64,000 bases of DNA from Macrostomum hystrix (taxonomy: Eukaryota; Platyhelminthes; Macrostomidae), in contig CATNEN010000039.1 in the NCBI GenBank assembly GCA_950097015.1, positions 1,798,001-1,862,000 of the forward strand, written 5' to 3'. Each line of letters begins with the position of its first letter. Within the stretch, counting starts at the first letter, position 1. Both the position numbers and the translations under genes were made by a program. Below are positions 23,595-34,299 of this stretch, piece after piece. Below the pieces are notes generated by a model that worked only from the letters and a program-made list of their open reading frames with translations, was not told where the DNA came from and ran no database searches.

Positions 23595-23968
23595 AGCAGC
23601 TGCGGAGAAGTCCGCGAACCAATCAACGGATAGCGGGCACAGCTTGGACGGAGAAGTCCGCGAACCAATAAGCGGAGAGTGGGGACAGCTTGGACGGAGA
23701 AATCCGCGAACCAATCAGTGAATAGCGGGCACAGCTTGGACGGAGAAGTCCGCGAACCAATCAGCGGAGAGTGGGGACAGCTTGGACGGAGAAATCCGCG
23801 AACCAATCAGCGGAGAGCGGGCACATCTTAGACGGAGAAATCCGCGAACCAATCAGCGGAGAGCGGGCACAGCTTGGACGGAGAAATCAATCAGCGGAGA
23901 GCGGGCACAGCTTGGATGGAGAAATCCGCGAACCAATCAGTGGACAATGGGCACAGCTTGGACTCTGG
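23595..23968 (+). repeat. 46-bp minisatellite with perfect CCAAT boxes
   Basis: About eight copies of a 46-bp unit (core cacagcttggacggagaa; 'cgcgaaccaatcagcggag'). Each unit holds AACCAATCAG, a good NF-Y type CCAAT box. The following GC-rich stretch 23970-24120 and the interval 24120-25060 show no supportable gene. Confidence 0.92.
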
Positions 23969-25069
23969 GGTGAAAGCGGAGGCTGCGCATTCACAGGGGC
24001 GAACGGACGGCGCATTTTGAGGCGCTCTAGATCCGGCCAGACAACGACGTCAGCTTGACGGCGGTAACGGAAGCTTTGCCGAGGCCTCTCGGAGAATTCC
24101 AGAACGGCAGGAAGGTGTGAAAATAAAAGCCCCTGCTTTGTGAAACCTGTTTTGTGATAAGTGCTTATTATCTTTTAATTGAGTGACAACCAGTCGATTA
24201 GCAGAATGGCAACTATGGCATGTCTCAATGGCAACCGAGATCCTATTTGTCCAAGCTGATGTGAAAATGCCAGCAAACACAGTGTGTGTGTGTGAATTGT
24301 GTTTTGCCTTAGTCATTATTTCCAGGAATGAGTCTTCCTTTGACTCCGTGTGTCCTTATATTCTGAATTACGCGCATGACCAAGTGGCTAAAATTATCAT
24401 CACCGACCGACCAGCAGTTGTTGGTGATTTTCACCTAGCTGTTGTAGCTGATTCATTAGCCATATTTGGTTTACCTAGCTCACTTCCACGATAATAAGAC
24501 CTTCTAATTTGTAAATTTAAATCGAACCCTGAAAAAAAACTATTTTTATAATAAATAACTTCAACAACAACAAGTTCGCTCACAAATGGTTAATGACATT
24601 TTTCAGCAAGGAGTTTTATCAGAAATTTATCTGACATCCAAGCCAATCTATTATAGCATTTGCAGTCTTGGACAGTGTGAGACAGGTAAAAATTTGATAG
24701 AGAGAAAAATAGAAAACATAAGAAAATACATTTAATAGACGCTAAAATCTAGTTTTGCTGAGAAAAAATCAATTCACCCAATTATCAGCAGGGTCGGGTA
24801 CATCTGCTTCTCTTTGACTGTGAATTCCTGCAGCAATGCAAGTATTCTAATATCAAAATTCGAATGACAATGTCAAGATAGATAGAATGCAAACAGAGAT
24901 TAACTGATAGTCTTTGTCTTTAATAACAACATTCGCATGTAAATATTGGTGCACGAAATTAACAATAAATTAAGGTATTACTTGTAATATGTATTAACAA
25001 GCCCTGTGAAACATCTGCTTATGCGGGCAGTTTACTCAATGTAAAATAGTATGCAGGTATCAGAAAAAG

Positions 25070-25396
25070 ACGGGGGTAGGTGGCAGAGCGGTTATCGCGT
25101 CTGCCTCTCCCACCACTGTCCCTAAGTTCGATTCCACTGCGAGGCCACATTCATTTGGGGCGCAGCCGCGGAGAGAAGGCCTGGGGGCTTGTCGTGCAAT
25201 TTACGCCCTTGAGGGCCAACCTCCAAGGCACAGTGCAGTGTACACTGCCTGACGATGAGAAAGTCAGGGCAGATGTACACACCTGTGTGCGTGTGTGCTC
25301 AGGAGTCAGCGAAACGGGCAGAACTGCCTCCTCGCTGCATGACTGCGGGTCTAGTGCCACCAAATAATGTGCCATTGTCCGCAGCCCTCCTGCAAT
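25070..25396 (+). mobile_element. tRNA-derived SINE, family 1, best-preserved copy
   Basis: A box 'tggcagagcggttatcg', B box 'agttcgattcc', then the body 'gcctgacgatgagaaagtca', 'gcagatgtacacacctgtgt' and the 3' end 'tccgcagccctcctgcaat'. The head fits RNA polymerase III promoters of tRNA origin. Confidence 0.82.
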
Positions 25397-25545
25397 CACA
25401 CGACGGTGTGGCAGTGCAAGCTCAGATATTTAGTGTACTTTAGTCGCATAGAGTGTACATACAGAAGCTGCAGTCTCCAATAGAATTAAGTATAAATAGT
25501 CAGTTTTCAATATTCAATATCAGCAAAGCGCAGATGAGGCGTCCT

Positions 25546-28500
25546 CTAAGATACCAAATTTTCTGGTGTCAGTTCCGACTCGTGTGGCAGGCCCTGACAG
25601 ACAGGAGAGGTCATTCGAGGTGCATGAGAGTACGAGCCCAATCAGAAAAAAGACCATAGACTATAAAAATTGCACTGACTTTGGTTATTTAACAACTAGC
25701 TATACTACTGACAGGCCATCAGAATAAAGCTACTCACCAAAGTGGACTCCAAGTTAGCCAGCCTCTCTGCCGCTGTGCCCAGGTTCTTCTCCTTAGAGAT
25801 GAGCTCCGCCTTCAGCGTCTTGATCTCGTAGTCTTTTCGCCGAATCTTCTCCCGGATGCTGCGCTTCCTGGCCTCCTCCTATGAGCGAAACGGATGAAAA
25901 ACTTTGCTCAGTGTAAACTCTAGGAACAAATCAAGACCTCAGGACAACTTCGCGTCAACTCACCTTGCCAAATACGTCCTCTGGAGGGCAGTGAAACTCA
26001 ACTTGTTGCTGGTCCTGTTCTTGTTTCGGCCTCTGCACCGTCGGCTGCTGCTCCAAATGGAAGGTCTTCTTCTGCTTGATGGCAGTGTTCAGTCGCTTCT
26101 CTTTGTTCAGCACGTCCTTTGTGCGGCTCAGGCTCTCGCGTAGCAACTGCGTCTCTTCAGTGCGATTGCGCAGCTCCTCGGTGAGGGACTCAACCTGAGG
26201 AATCCAAGACAAAAGCCAATACCGGCCATGGAAGTAATTATCTGCTGTCTCTTCCCCCAGTGCCTGTGAATATCTGCTGTCTCTTCCCCCAGTGCCTGTG
26301 AATATCTGCTGTCTCTTCCCCCACTGCCTGTGAATATCTGCTGTCTCTTCCCCCACTGCCTGTGAATATCTGCTGTCTCTTCCCCCAGTGCCTGTGAATA
26401 TCTGCTGTCTCTTCCCCCACTGCCTGTGAATATCTGCTGTCTCTTCCCCCACTGCCTGTGAATATCTGCTGTCTCTTCCCCCAGTGCCTGTGAATATCTG
26501 CTGTCTCTTCCCCCAGTGCCTGTGAATATCTGCTGTCTCTTCCCCCACTGCCTGTGAATATCTGCTGTCTCTTCCCCCACTGCCTGTGAATATCTGCTGT
26601 CTCTTCCCCCAGTGCCTGTGAATATCTGCTGTCTCTTCCCCCAGTGCCTGTGAATATCTGCTGTCTCTTTCCCCAGTGCCTGTGAATATCTGCTGTCTCT
26701 TCCCTCAGTGCCTGTGAATATCTGCTGTCTCTCCCCAGTCGGAGGCACCTGAGCGCCGCGCTTCTGGGCCAGCTCCTCCGCCTGCTTCAGTCGCGACATG
26801 TCCTGCTCGCAGCCGACAAGCAGCTCGTCCTTGCGCGTCAGGCGGTCGTTGAACAGCCGCAGCCGGTGGCTGAGCTGCGCCACGGTCTCCTCGCGCTCTC
26901 TGGCAAGCTTCTGTCGCTCGTCCCTGGGCAGGTGGGCCATGGAGCGCAGGCCCTGGACTTTGTCCAGGTCTAGATTGCTGGCTACAGCCCGAAGCAGGCT
27001 GGTGTAGGTCAGCTCGGACAGTTCCAGGCTGTCCAGGGTCTCTCGGTGAGCGGTCCGCTCCATGTCGAGGTCGGCCTGCGTCACGGCTGGCGTCGGCGGT
27101 GACGGCGGCTTCTCCGGGGCAGCGTCGCCGCTGATTGGCCGTGGAAATCGGTCCGTCTCCAGCAGGGCCTGCTTGGCGCGCAACTCGGCGAGTTCCTTCT
27201 TGAGCAGAACCACCTGCTGCACCGCCTGGTCATGGCTGGGAACTGCGTGATGACAACTTCGAGTTAGTCTATCTTTTGCTGCACTGTCTAACAGGTTACT
27301 CTGTCTAACAGGTTACTCTGTCTAACAGGTTACTCTGTCTAACAGGTTACTCTGTCTAACAGGTTACTCTGTCTAACAGGTTACTCTGTCTAACAGGTTA
27401 CTCTGTCTAACAGGTTACTCTGTCTAACAGGTTACTCTGTCTAACAGGTTACTCTGTCTAACAGGTTACTCTGTCTAACAGGTTACTCTGTCTAACAGGT
27501 TACTCTGTCTAACAGGTTACTCTGTCTAACAGGTTACTAAGTCCTCGCTCACTCACCCGGCGGTCGGAGCCGTTCGACCTCCTTTACGCGGCGCCGCAGC
27601 TCTGACAGAGCCTCTTTCTGGTGAGCGATCACATCCGCGTGTCGCTCTCCGCGGCACTGCTGCCCGGTGGCCGACAACTCCGCCTCGATGCTGCGGCCCC
27701 GCTGCGCGGAAGCCGCCGACGCGGCCTCAGCTTCAGCCGCCACTGCCTTCGCTCGTCTCAGCTCCGCCTCGGTGTCGCGTCGTGCCGCCGCTTCCGCTTC
27801 AAAGCGGGCGCGCCAGTCGGCAACCTCCGCCCGGGCAGCCGCTGACGCAGCCGACGCCGCCTCGACTACCGCGGTGGCAGCGCTTGCCGATCGCGCAGCT
27901 TCGCGCGCCTCGGCCAGCTGAGCGGTCAGCTCGCGCACTCGGCGCCGGGTGGTTTCCAGCTCCGCCTTCTGGGCGTCCGTCAGCTCGCCGCGAATGTCGG
28001 TGAGGCGCGCCGTGGCGCCCTGCAGATCGCGGCGCAGGGCTTCCGCTTCGATTCGCTGGTCGCGCGCGGCCTGCTTTAGCGCCGAGTTCTCCTGCTGTAC
28101 GGCGGCCAGGGCGCGCTCCAGCTGTGCCGCCTGCTCCGCCGGGCGCTGCGCCAGAGCTTCCGCCTCCGCCTGGCGAGCCCGGGCAGATTCCGCCTCAGCT
28201 TGGGCTGTTTCTGCGGCCAAGCGGTGCTGATCAAGTTGGTCCTGCAGCTCGCGAGCCTGGCGGGTCATCTGTGGGGTTTTGGGGGGGGGGCTTAGGTTGC
28301 AAACGCGGGGCGACTAAAGCACTGGAGGCAGTTGGGACCAAGCCAGCAGACCTTGTTGATTCGTTCCTCCATGTGTGCCAGAGCTTCTCCGCGTTGGCGC
28401 GCTTCCTCTCGCAGCGCCGCGGTGGCCGCTTCGTGGCGCGCTGCTGCGGCGCGCTCGCGCTCTTCCGCTTCGGTGGCCAGGCGGGCCAATTCGGCGCGCG

Positions 28501-31500
28501 ATTCTTCGGCTTCGCGACGGAGAGCGGCCTCGCGCGACTCCCAGCCGGCGTGGCGCTCAGCCGCGGATTGGGCGTCGGTGAGTCGACGTGTCTCCTCAGT
28601 CTGGCGCGCCTGAATTAGATCAGAGATGCGGCCCTGCCGGAATGGGAGCGATTCGTGGGGCTTTTTTAGCTCTTTGTAAAGGCTTTTAGTAGGTCTTTGT
28701 GTAGGCGTTGAATAGCTCTTTGAGTTGGTTTTTAGTAGGTCTTTGTTAGGCGTTGAGTAGCTCTTTGAGTTGGTTTTTAGTAGGTCTTTGTTAGGCGTTG
28801 AGTAGCTCTTTGTTTGGCGTTGAGTAGCTCTTTGAAAAGGCTTTTAGTAGGTCTTTGTGTAGGTTTCGGTAGCTTTAAATAGAATCGTTGTTAACTAAAA
28901 AATCCTCCCCGCTTACCTGTAGCTCGGCCAGGTGTCCCAGAGCAGCTTCGCGCCGCGCCACCTCAACAGCGACTCGCTCCTCCAGCGCCTGGCAGTCGCG
29001 CCTGGCGCGTCCCTCGGCCTCGAGCAGTTCGGCTCGCAATTTGGCGCCATCTGCGCCGGATTCGCGCCAGCGCGCGTGCAGGCGCTGCGCCAGCTCGATT
29101 GGGGCTGTTGGGGGGGGGCAATTGCAAGGGTTTAAACCGGCCGCAGAAATTGCGTGACATATCCAAATACTGTGTACAAATGTTCAGTAAATTGGACTGG
29201 TGAAGTCCAAACCTCTCCGCCCCAGGACCCGAATTTCTAACCCAACGAGTCTAGAGCTCAAGAGGAGGTTGCAAACAATGCGAAAGAAACTAAGCAATGG
29301 CAAGACAATAAGCGGGCTCTCACAGCAATCGACGACCTCCTGACTGACTTCTTGTTCGCAGTCGCCGGCGGCGTCGCAGCAGCCGAGGCAGCGGGCCAGG
29401 GCGGCCTCGATTCCAGCCTCCCAGCGCAGCTGCGCCTGCAGGTCCAACAGTCGGGCGTCCTTCACCGGCTGGAGGATCGGCTCCCCGACCGGCTCGGCCG
29501 TCAGGGCGGCCAGCTCGTCGCGAAGTCTGGAGGCCGTCCGGCCTGGCGAGGCAGCCAAACGGTTCGCCGACGCCTCGAGTTTGGATCTGGCGGGGCGTGA
29601 TGTACTTTTACGCATGTACTTTTATACACGCTGAACTGTTATTCCCGTCGGAAATCCCGTCTCATTCTATCGTTCTTTGGAATTTCCTTGAAAATCCCAA
29701 TTTGCTACTCTGAGTTGGAGGATGAGAGTGGCTGAGCGGTTTACGCGTTTGCCTCTCGCTACAGGATCCCTGTGCTCGAATCCGCTGTGAGGTCTGGCTG
29801 GGGGTCTTGTCCTGCAATTTACACCCTCGAGGACCAAACTCTAAGACGCAGTAAGAGTGTAAAATGTCTGTCAATGAAAAATGCAGTGGGTCAGATGTAC
29901 ACACGAGTACACGCTTGAAGTGTGAGCAAATGCTCGATGCTTAATACCCAAATACATATAAATAAATATGATTAGGGCAAGCGCTCTCCCACCTGTACTT
30001 TTGCACCGCCGTGGCATGATTGGTCAGGGTGGCCTCAGCGGCACGCAGCCGCTCGCCGAGCTGCCCGACTCGCCGCGCCAAATCACCACGCTCCGTCACC
30101 AAACGCTTCGCCGCCTCCGCCAGTTTGTCATCGTCGGCCACTTCGCCATTGTTGGCTAGCTCGGCTAGCAGCGCTGAGGTCAGCCGGGACCGCAGCGCGG
30201 CGAGGCTCCGGCCTGACGACTCGGCCATCTCCCTCGCCGCCGCTTCCGCTGACAACGCCTCCGAGCAGCGCGCCAAAGCCTCGACCAGCTCCTGGCGCGT
30301 CGCCAACCGGGCCGCCTCCTCGCCAGCGGCCAGGGTACGCGCCGACTCCAATTCCTCGGCCTGGCGGGCCGAATTGGCGACTAGGTCGCGAGTTTGAGTC
30401 TCTGCATCGCGTAGTCGGCGTCGGAGCCAGTCGAGCTCCTTCTCGCGCTCCGCCCATTCCTCGGCCGAGTGCTTCGCGTCCCGGTAGCGCAGGAACTTCA
30501 ATGATGTGGAATGCGAGGGCGGAATGTGTGGGCGGAATGCGTGGGCAGGATGCGTTGGTGGAATGCGTGGGCGGGATGCGTGGGCGAGATGCGTGGGCGG
30601 GATGCGTGGGCGGATTGGGTGAGCAAATCAGTCGGCTGATTTCATGGATCTACGCTAAATTAGTATTCAAAGAGTGACTCAAACCTGGGCTTTTTGAAAC
30701 TTTGGAAACAATCATTGGTACTGATAAGGAGCCAAGGACCTCTAACAGTAGAATGACCTTTTAGCCGCAATTCGTGAAGATTTTCGTATCCTTCAAGCTA
30801 AGCTTGAAACGAGCTAACTTGATCATGTGACTGATTAAGTTTTCCTCAAACTATACGAGAATTCCTCCATTTGAAGAAGAGGGTTGGACCATAGACAAAA
30901 AGTCCAGCTCGGAAAATTTTACAAGAAGTATGCAAAATACGAGCGTAAACCCAGTCTGCTATTGCATGAAGCCGCTGATTTTGCTTCTTAAATAAAAAAT
31001 AGCTGAACTCAAGCCAATCACGTAAATCACTGTGAGCTTGCTCAGCAAAAATCAAAATCAGTGATTAGTAATTCTACATTAATAAAGTCCACCGTGTAAA
31101 AGAAAAAATATGAAAACTGGTATCGTACCTTTCAAATATTTGTTACCTGTCTGAGAATAGCTGCAAGTTAATAAATTAAGAGCCACTAATAACTCTGCGT
31201 TTATGTATTAAAAATGCTGCTTTAAGTTGAAAGTTAAAAACAAAATTACCAATAGGATAGTTTATAATTAAAAAATTAATAAATTTGATTTAAACTCATG
31301 CAACCTATGTGCACTACAATTAAAAAAATATTGCTATAGGGCATTCTAAACTCAAAACATAGTCAAAACATAACACAGTGGGGAGGGGTAGAGAACTGAG
31401 GACTGAGTGGAGGGGTAGAGAACTGAGGACTGAGTGGAGGGGTAGAGAACTGAGGACTGAGTGGAGGGGTAGAGAACTGAGGACTGAGTGGAGGGGTAGA

Positions 31501-34266
31501 GAACTGAGGACTGAGTGGAGGGGTAGAGAACTGAGGACTGAGTGGAGGGGTAGAGAACTGAGGACTGAGTGGAGGGGTAGAGAACTGAGGACTGTGGGGA
31601 GGGGGAGAGAACTGAGGACTGAGTGGAGGGGTAGAGAACTGAGGACTGTGGGGAGGGGTAGAGAACTGAGGACTGAGTGGAGGGGTAGAGAACTGAGGAC
31701 TGAGTGGAGGGGTAGAGAACTGAGGACTGAGTGGAGGGGTAGAGAACTGAGGACTGAGTGGAGGGGTAGAGAACTGAGGACTGAGTGGAGGGGTAGAGAA
31801 CTGAGGACTGAGTGGAGGGGTAGAGAACTGAGGACTGAGTGGAGGGGTAGAGAACCGAGGACTGAGTGGAGGGGTAGAGAACTGAGGACTGAGTGGAGGG
31901 GGAGAGAACTGAGGACTGAGTGGAGGGTTAGAGAACTGAGGACTGAGTGGAGGGTTAGAGAACTGAGGACTGAGTGGAGGGGTAGAGAACTGAGGACTGA
32001 GTGGAGGGGTAGAGAACTGAGGACTGTGGGGAGGGGTAGAGAACTGAGGACTGTGGGGAGGGGGAGAGAACTGAGGACTGTGGGGAGGGGGAGAGAACTG
32101 AGGACTGTGGGGAGGGGTAGAGAACTGAGGACTGTGGGGAGGGGTAGAGAACTAAAGAGGTTAAGCCGTATAGGATTTAACTAAAAAATCTGAATTCTTC
32201 AGCTTGGGTTCTGATGTACATTTATAAAAGCAAAACCAAACATTGAAGCCAGCTAATGAGTCGTCAACCAAAACAGAAGGAGGCAATTCTAAGCTGTTAA
32301 AAGCTGTAAAAATTATCTGAGTCGGGTTCCTACTCTGGCGTCCACGCTGGCATTCAGCGGCACCGAGGCCAGTGACCAGCCAGCGCCACTGTGAGTGGCG
32401 TCAGCAGAAACGGCATCAACACTATGCTGACTGGGCCGCTGACGCTGACACTGACTGGCATCTGTGACCAGCAGGACGGGCTGCAAAGGCTGTGCTGAAT
32501 CCTGCTGCTGCAGGATTGTGTTTACGTTTTTCCTTTTCGCTTTTGAAAACAAAATATTCATATGAAATGTGTGCTATTAGCGATTAGAGAATGGGCTACA
32601 CAGTTTGTGTTTAGCGCAGTTAGCTCATATGCTAATATAAATTAACAATGAGTTTGCATATCTGTTGACAGATACTAGGTTAATACTCGTACATGGAGAT
32701 AAGTCCTATAGCAAGAGATTTCCATTGTGATATCAGTCCCAACAGGTGCTCCAAGTGTTCCTATGCGAATCACGCTTGCAATAATTTGGTTAAAGCATCC
32801 ACTGAAAACGCCAAACTCCTCCCACCCACCTTGGCTTGCAATGCAGAAATCACCAAGTCCTTCGACTTGGCCTCCTCCTTCAGTGTGTCGATGTCTCTGC
32901 AGAGCCGGCTGACGGTCGAGTCCTGCCAATATTGGTCAGGAATGGGGATCAGAAATCAATCAGGAGTTGAGTATAACTGCGATGCAATAAGCTACAGATG
33001 AGATATGAGGACAGAAAGAATAGAAAGTAGAGAGGAGACAGGAGAGAGTAGAGAGTATAGAAGAGAGTATAGAAGAGATGAGAGATTGGAGACTAGATGG
33101 GAGAGTGAGAAATTAAAGTCATAAAGATAATTGAAAGAAATTTAATGAAAGAAAACGCATGAGCTCGGACCCTGGCCGCGAGATCCTCGCGCAGCTGGCC
33201 GGCCAGACAGCCAGAAATTTCGGCGTCTCGGCGCGCCGAGTCGGCTAGTCTCCTGGCGGACGCCAGCTCGGCAGCTCGTGCCTCGGACTCCTCGTGCCGA
33301 GTGGCCGCGTCCGAGCTGCGCTCGCCAATCAGGCGCTGCAGCTGCGCCTTAAGCCCTGCGGTCTCCTCTTTGGCGGCTGTGGCTGCCGACTCAGCCTGAG
33401 CCAGACGACGCTGAAGTTCGAGATTGACAGTGGCCGAGGGCAGCTGGGAGGTTGTCGCCGATGCATGTTGCGCCGAGGCAGTCGGTGTGATCGATGGGGG
33501 CCTGGGCAGAGTCGGGGCGGCGCTCACGGGTCTTGAAATGCGGCTGCCGCGGATCAATCCGCCGCTGCCGCGCGCTGCCAAAGTTGAATTCGTCGTCATT
33601 GCCGACGCCGGAGCGTGGGTCACCATCAGTAGCTCGAAGGTGGCATCACCAAAGCGCAGCCGGTCTCCGTGAACGATGCGGACGGCGGCATTTTGAACCA
33701 GACAGTTGTTGACGCGAGTGCCCTGAGTTTAGGGTTTCGGCTTTTGTGTCTGCGTCTGTTTTTAGGCCAGCTTTTTTGGAACTATGTTTTCCTGAGTCTA
33801 GACTTTCTTGTTTGGCTTCGGATTGTCATTTCGAAGGTATTCATATTTATAGTTGCTTTATTTACACGCTAAGGAAATAATAGACATTCAAGGTCTTCTG
33901 TGATTTCGCTGCATCATAGACAGTTTTGCTTGAGCTGTAATTTTAAGAAACGAGTATTCGACTCACGCTCTCTGTGTCCAAGTCCCTCAGAATTAGTCCG
34001 CCATCTTCTCTTGAAACTTCAATCGTTGCGTGCTGAGTCTCAACGCCATTGGCCTAAAATCACAGTTGATATGGGTATCAATGTTTTCCTAATTCTTTAG
34101 GAAATTCTTAATTCTTAGCAGCAAGTTGATTTGAAGTAATCGTCCTTGTTCTTATCCGATTTCTTACCTGGATATTAATCCCGCAGCCGCTGGCCCCAAT
34201 TGTTGTTACCTTGGCACTGAGATGAAACTCCTGATCGGAACTCTTCAGAATGGCGCTCGCTTTCAT
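25546..34266 (-). CDS. FHAD1: FHAD1-like protein (N-terminal FHA domain plus long coiled coil)
   Basis: Fourteen minus-strand exons join in phase to 1288 residues: 34266-34168, 34053-33967, 33722-33171, 32922-32830, 32507-32334, 30495-29993, 29586-29324, 29104-28917, 28633-28352, 28268-27557, 27242-26749, 26194-25964, 25878-25738 and, tentatively, 25593-25546 (TAG). The N-terminus [19 protein letters not shown] and the FHA strands '[20 protein letters not shown]' match human FHAD1 (about 1400 residues); the rest is Glu/Arg/Ala-rich coiled coil, with '[20 protein letters not shown]' and '[20 protein letters not shown]' near the C-terminus. FHA domains bind phosphothreonine, but here IGR is IGA (residues 23-25) and NGT is SGT (62-64), so classical binding is doubtful. 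Vertebrate FHAD1 is linked to ciliated and testis tissue; role here is unknown. The acceptor of exon 5 is ambiguous by 3-6 nt (cagcagcag). The last exon is the weakest call. Confidence 0.87.
26245..26745 (-). repeat. 32-bp minisatellite in FHAD1 intron 11, starting at the donor
   Basis: About 15 copies of a 32-bp unit (plus-strand core gaatatctgctgtctcttcc). Read on the gene strand, the first degenerate unit begins at the exon 11 donor ('cag|gtgcctc') and later units carry 'cacaggcactg' at the same place. Confidence 0.94.
27283..27540 (-). repeat. 17-bp minisatellite in FHAD1 intron 10
   Basis: About 15 nearly identical copies of gtctaacaggttactct (plus strand). On the gene strand each copy contains 'agagtaacc'. 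The near-perfect identity suggests recent expansion. It shares the word 'gtctaacag' with the eIF3a intron 3 array. Confidence 0.95.
28670..28875 (-). repeat. degenerate minisatellite in FHAD1 intron 8
   Basis: Several copies of a composite unit built from 'tttagtaggtctttgt' and 'gttgagtagctctttg' with variable length. Confidence 0.8.
29715..29930 (+). mobile_element. SINE family 1, 3'-truncated copy in FHAD1 intron 6
   Basis: A box region 'gagtggctgagcggtttacg', B box 'tgctcgaatcc', then a diverged body with 'gatgtacacacgagtacac'. It lacks the 'gcagccctcctgcaat' end of the fuller copies. Confidence 0.6.
30515..30615 (+). repeat. short GC-rich tandem repeat in FHAD1 intron 5
   Basis: About seven copies of a 13-bp word, gcgtgggcgggat and variants, directly downstream (gene sense: upstream) of the exon 6 acceptor. 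Confidence 0.75.
31376..32152 (-). repeat. 27-bp minisatellite in FHAD1 intron 5
   Basis: About 28 copies of a 27-bp unit (plus-strand core gaggggtagagaactgagga). The gene strand is pyrimidine-rich (cctcagttctctacccctcc) with repeated CAG. 30620-31375 in the same intron shows only AT-rich sequence. Confidence 0.95.
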
Positions 34267-34299
34267 CGGGCAGGAGTCTGGAAGTTAGTTGATGAAGCA

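Noticed and set aside
25070-25160. tRNA gene (Ser/Leu-like)
   Set aside because: A and B boxes are good, but the acceptor stem does not close and the same head is followed by a shared ~250-bp body in several copies, so it is a SINE.
27621-28618. plus-strand Ala/Arg-rich frames opposite FHAD1 exons
   Set aside because: Shadows of GC-rich coiled-coil coding sequence whose minus-strand exons join in phase.
31378-32184. 268-residue 'GRELRTEWR' frame
   Set aside because: 27-bp minisatellite inside an FHAD1 intron.
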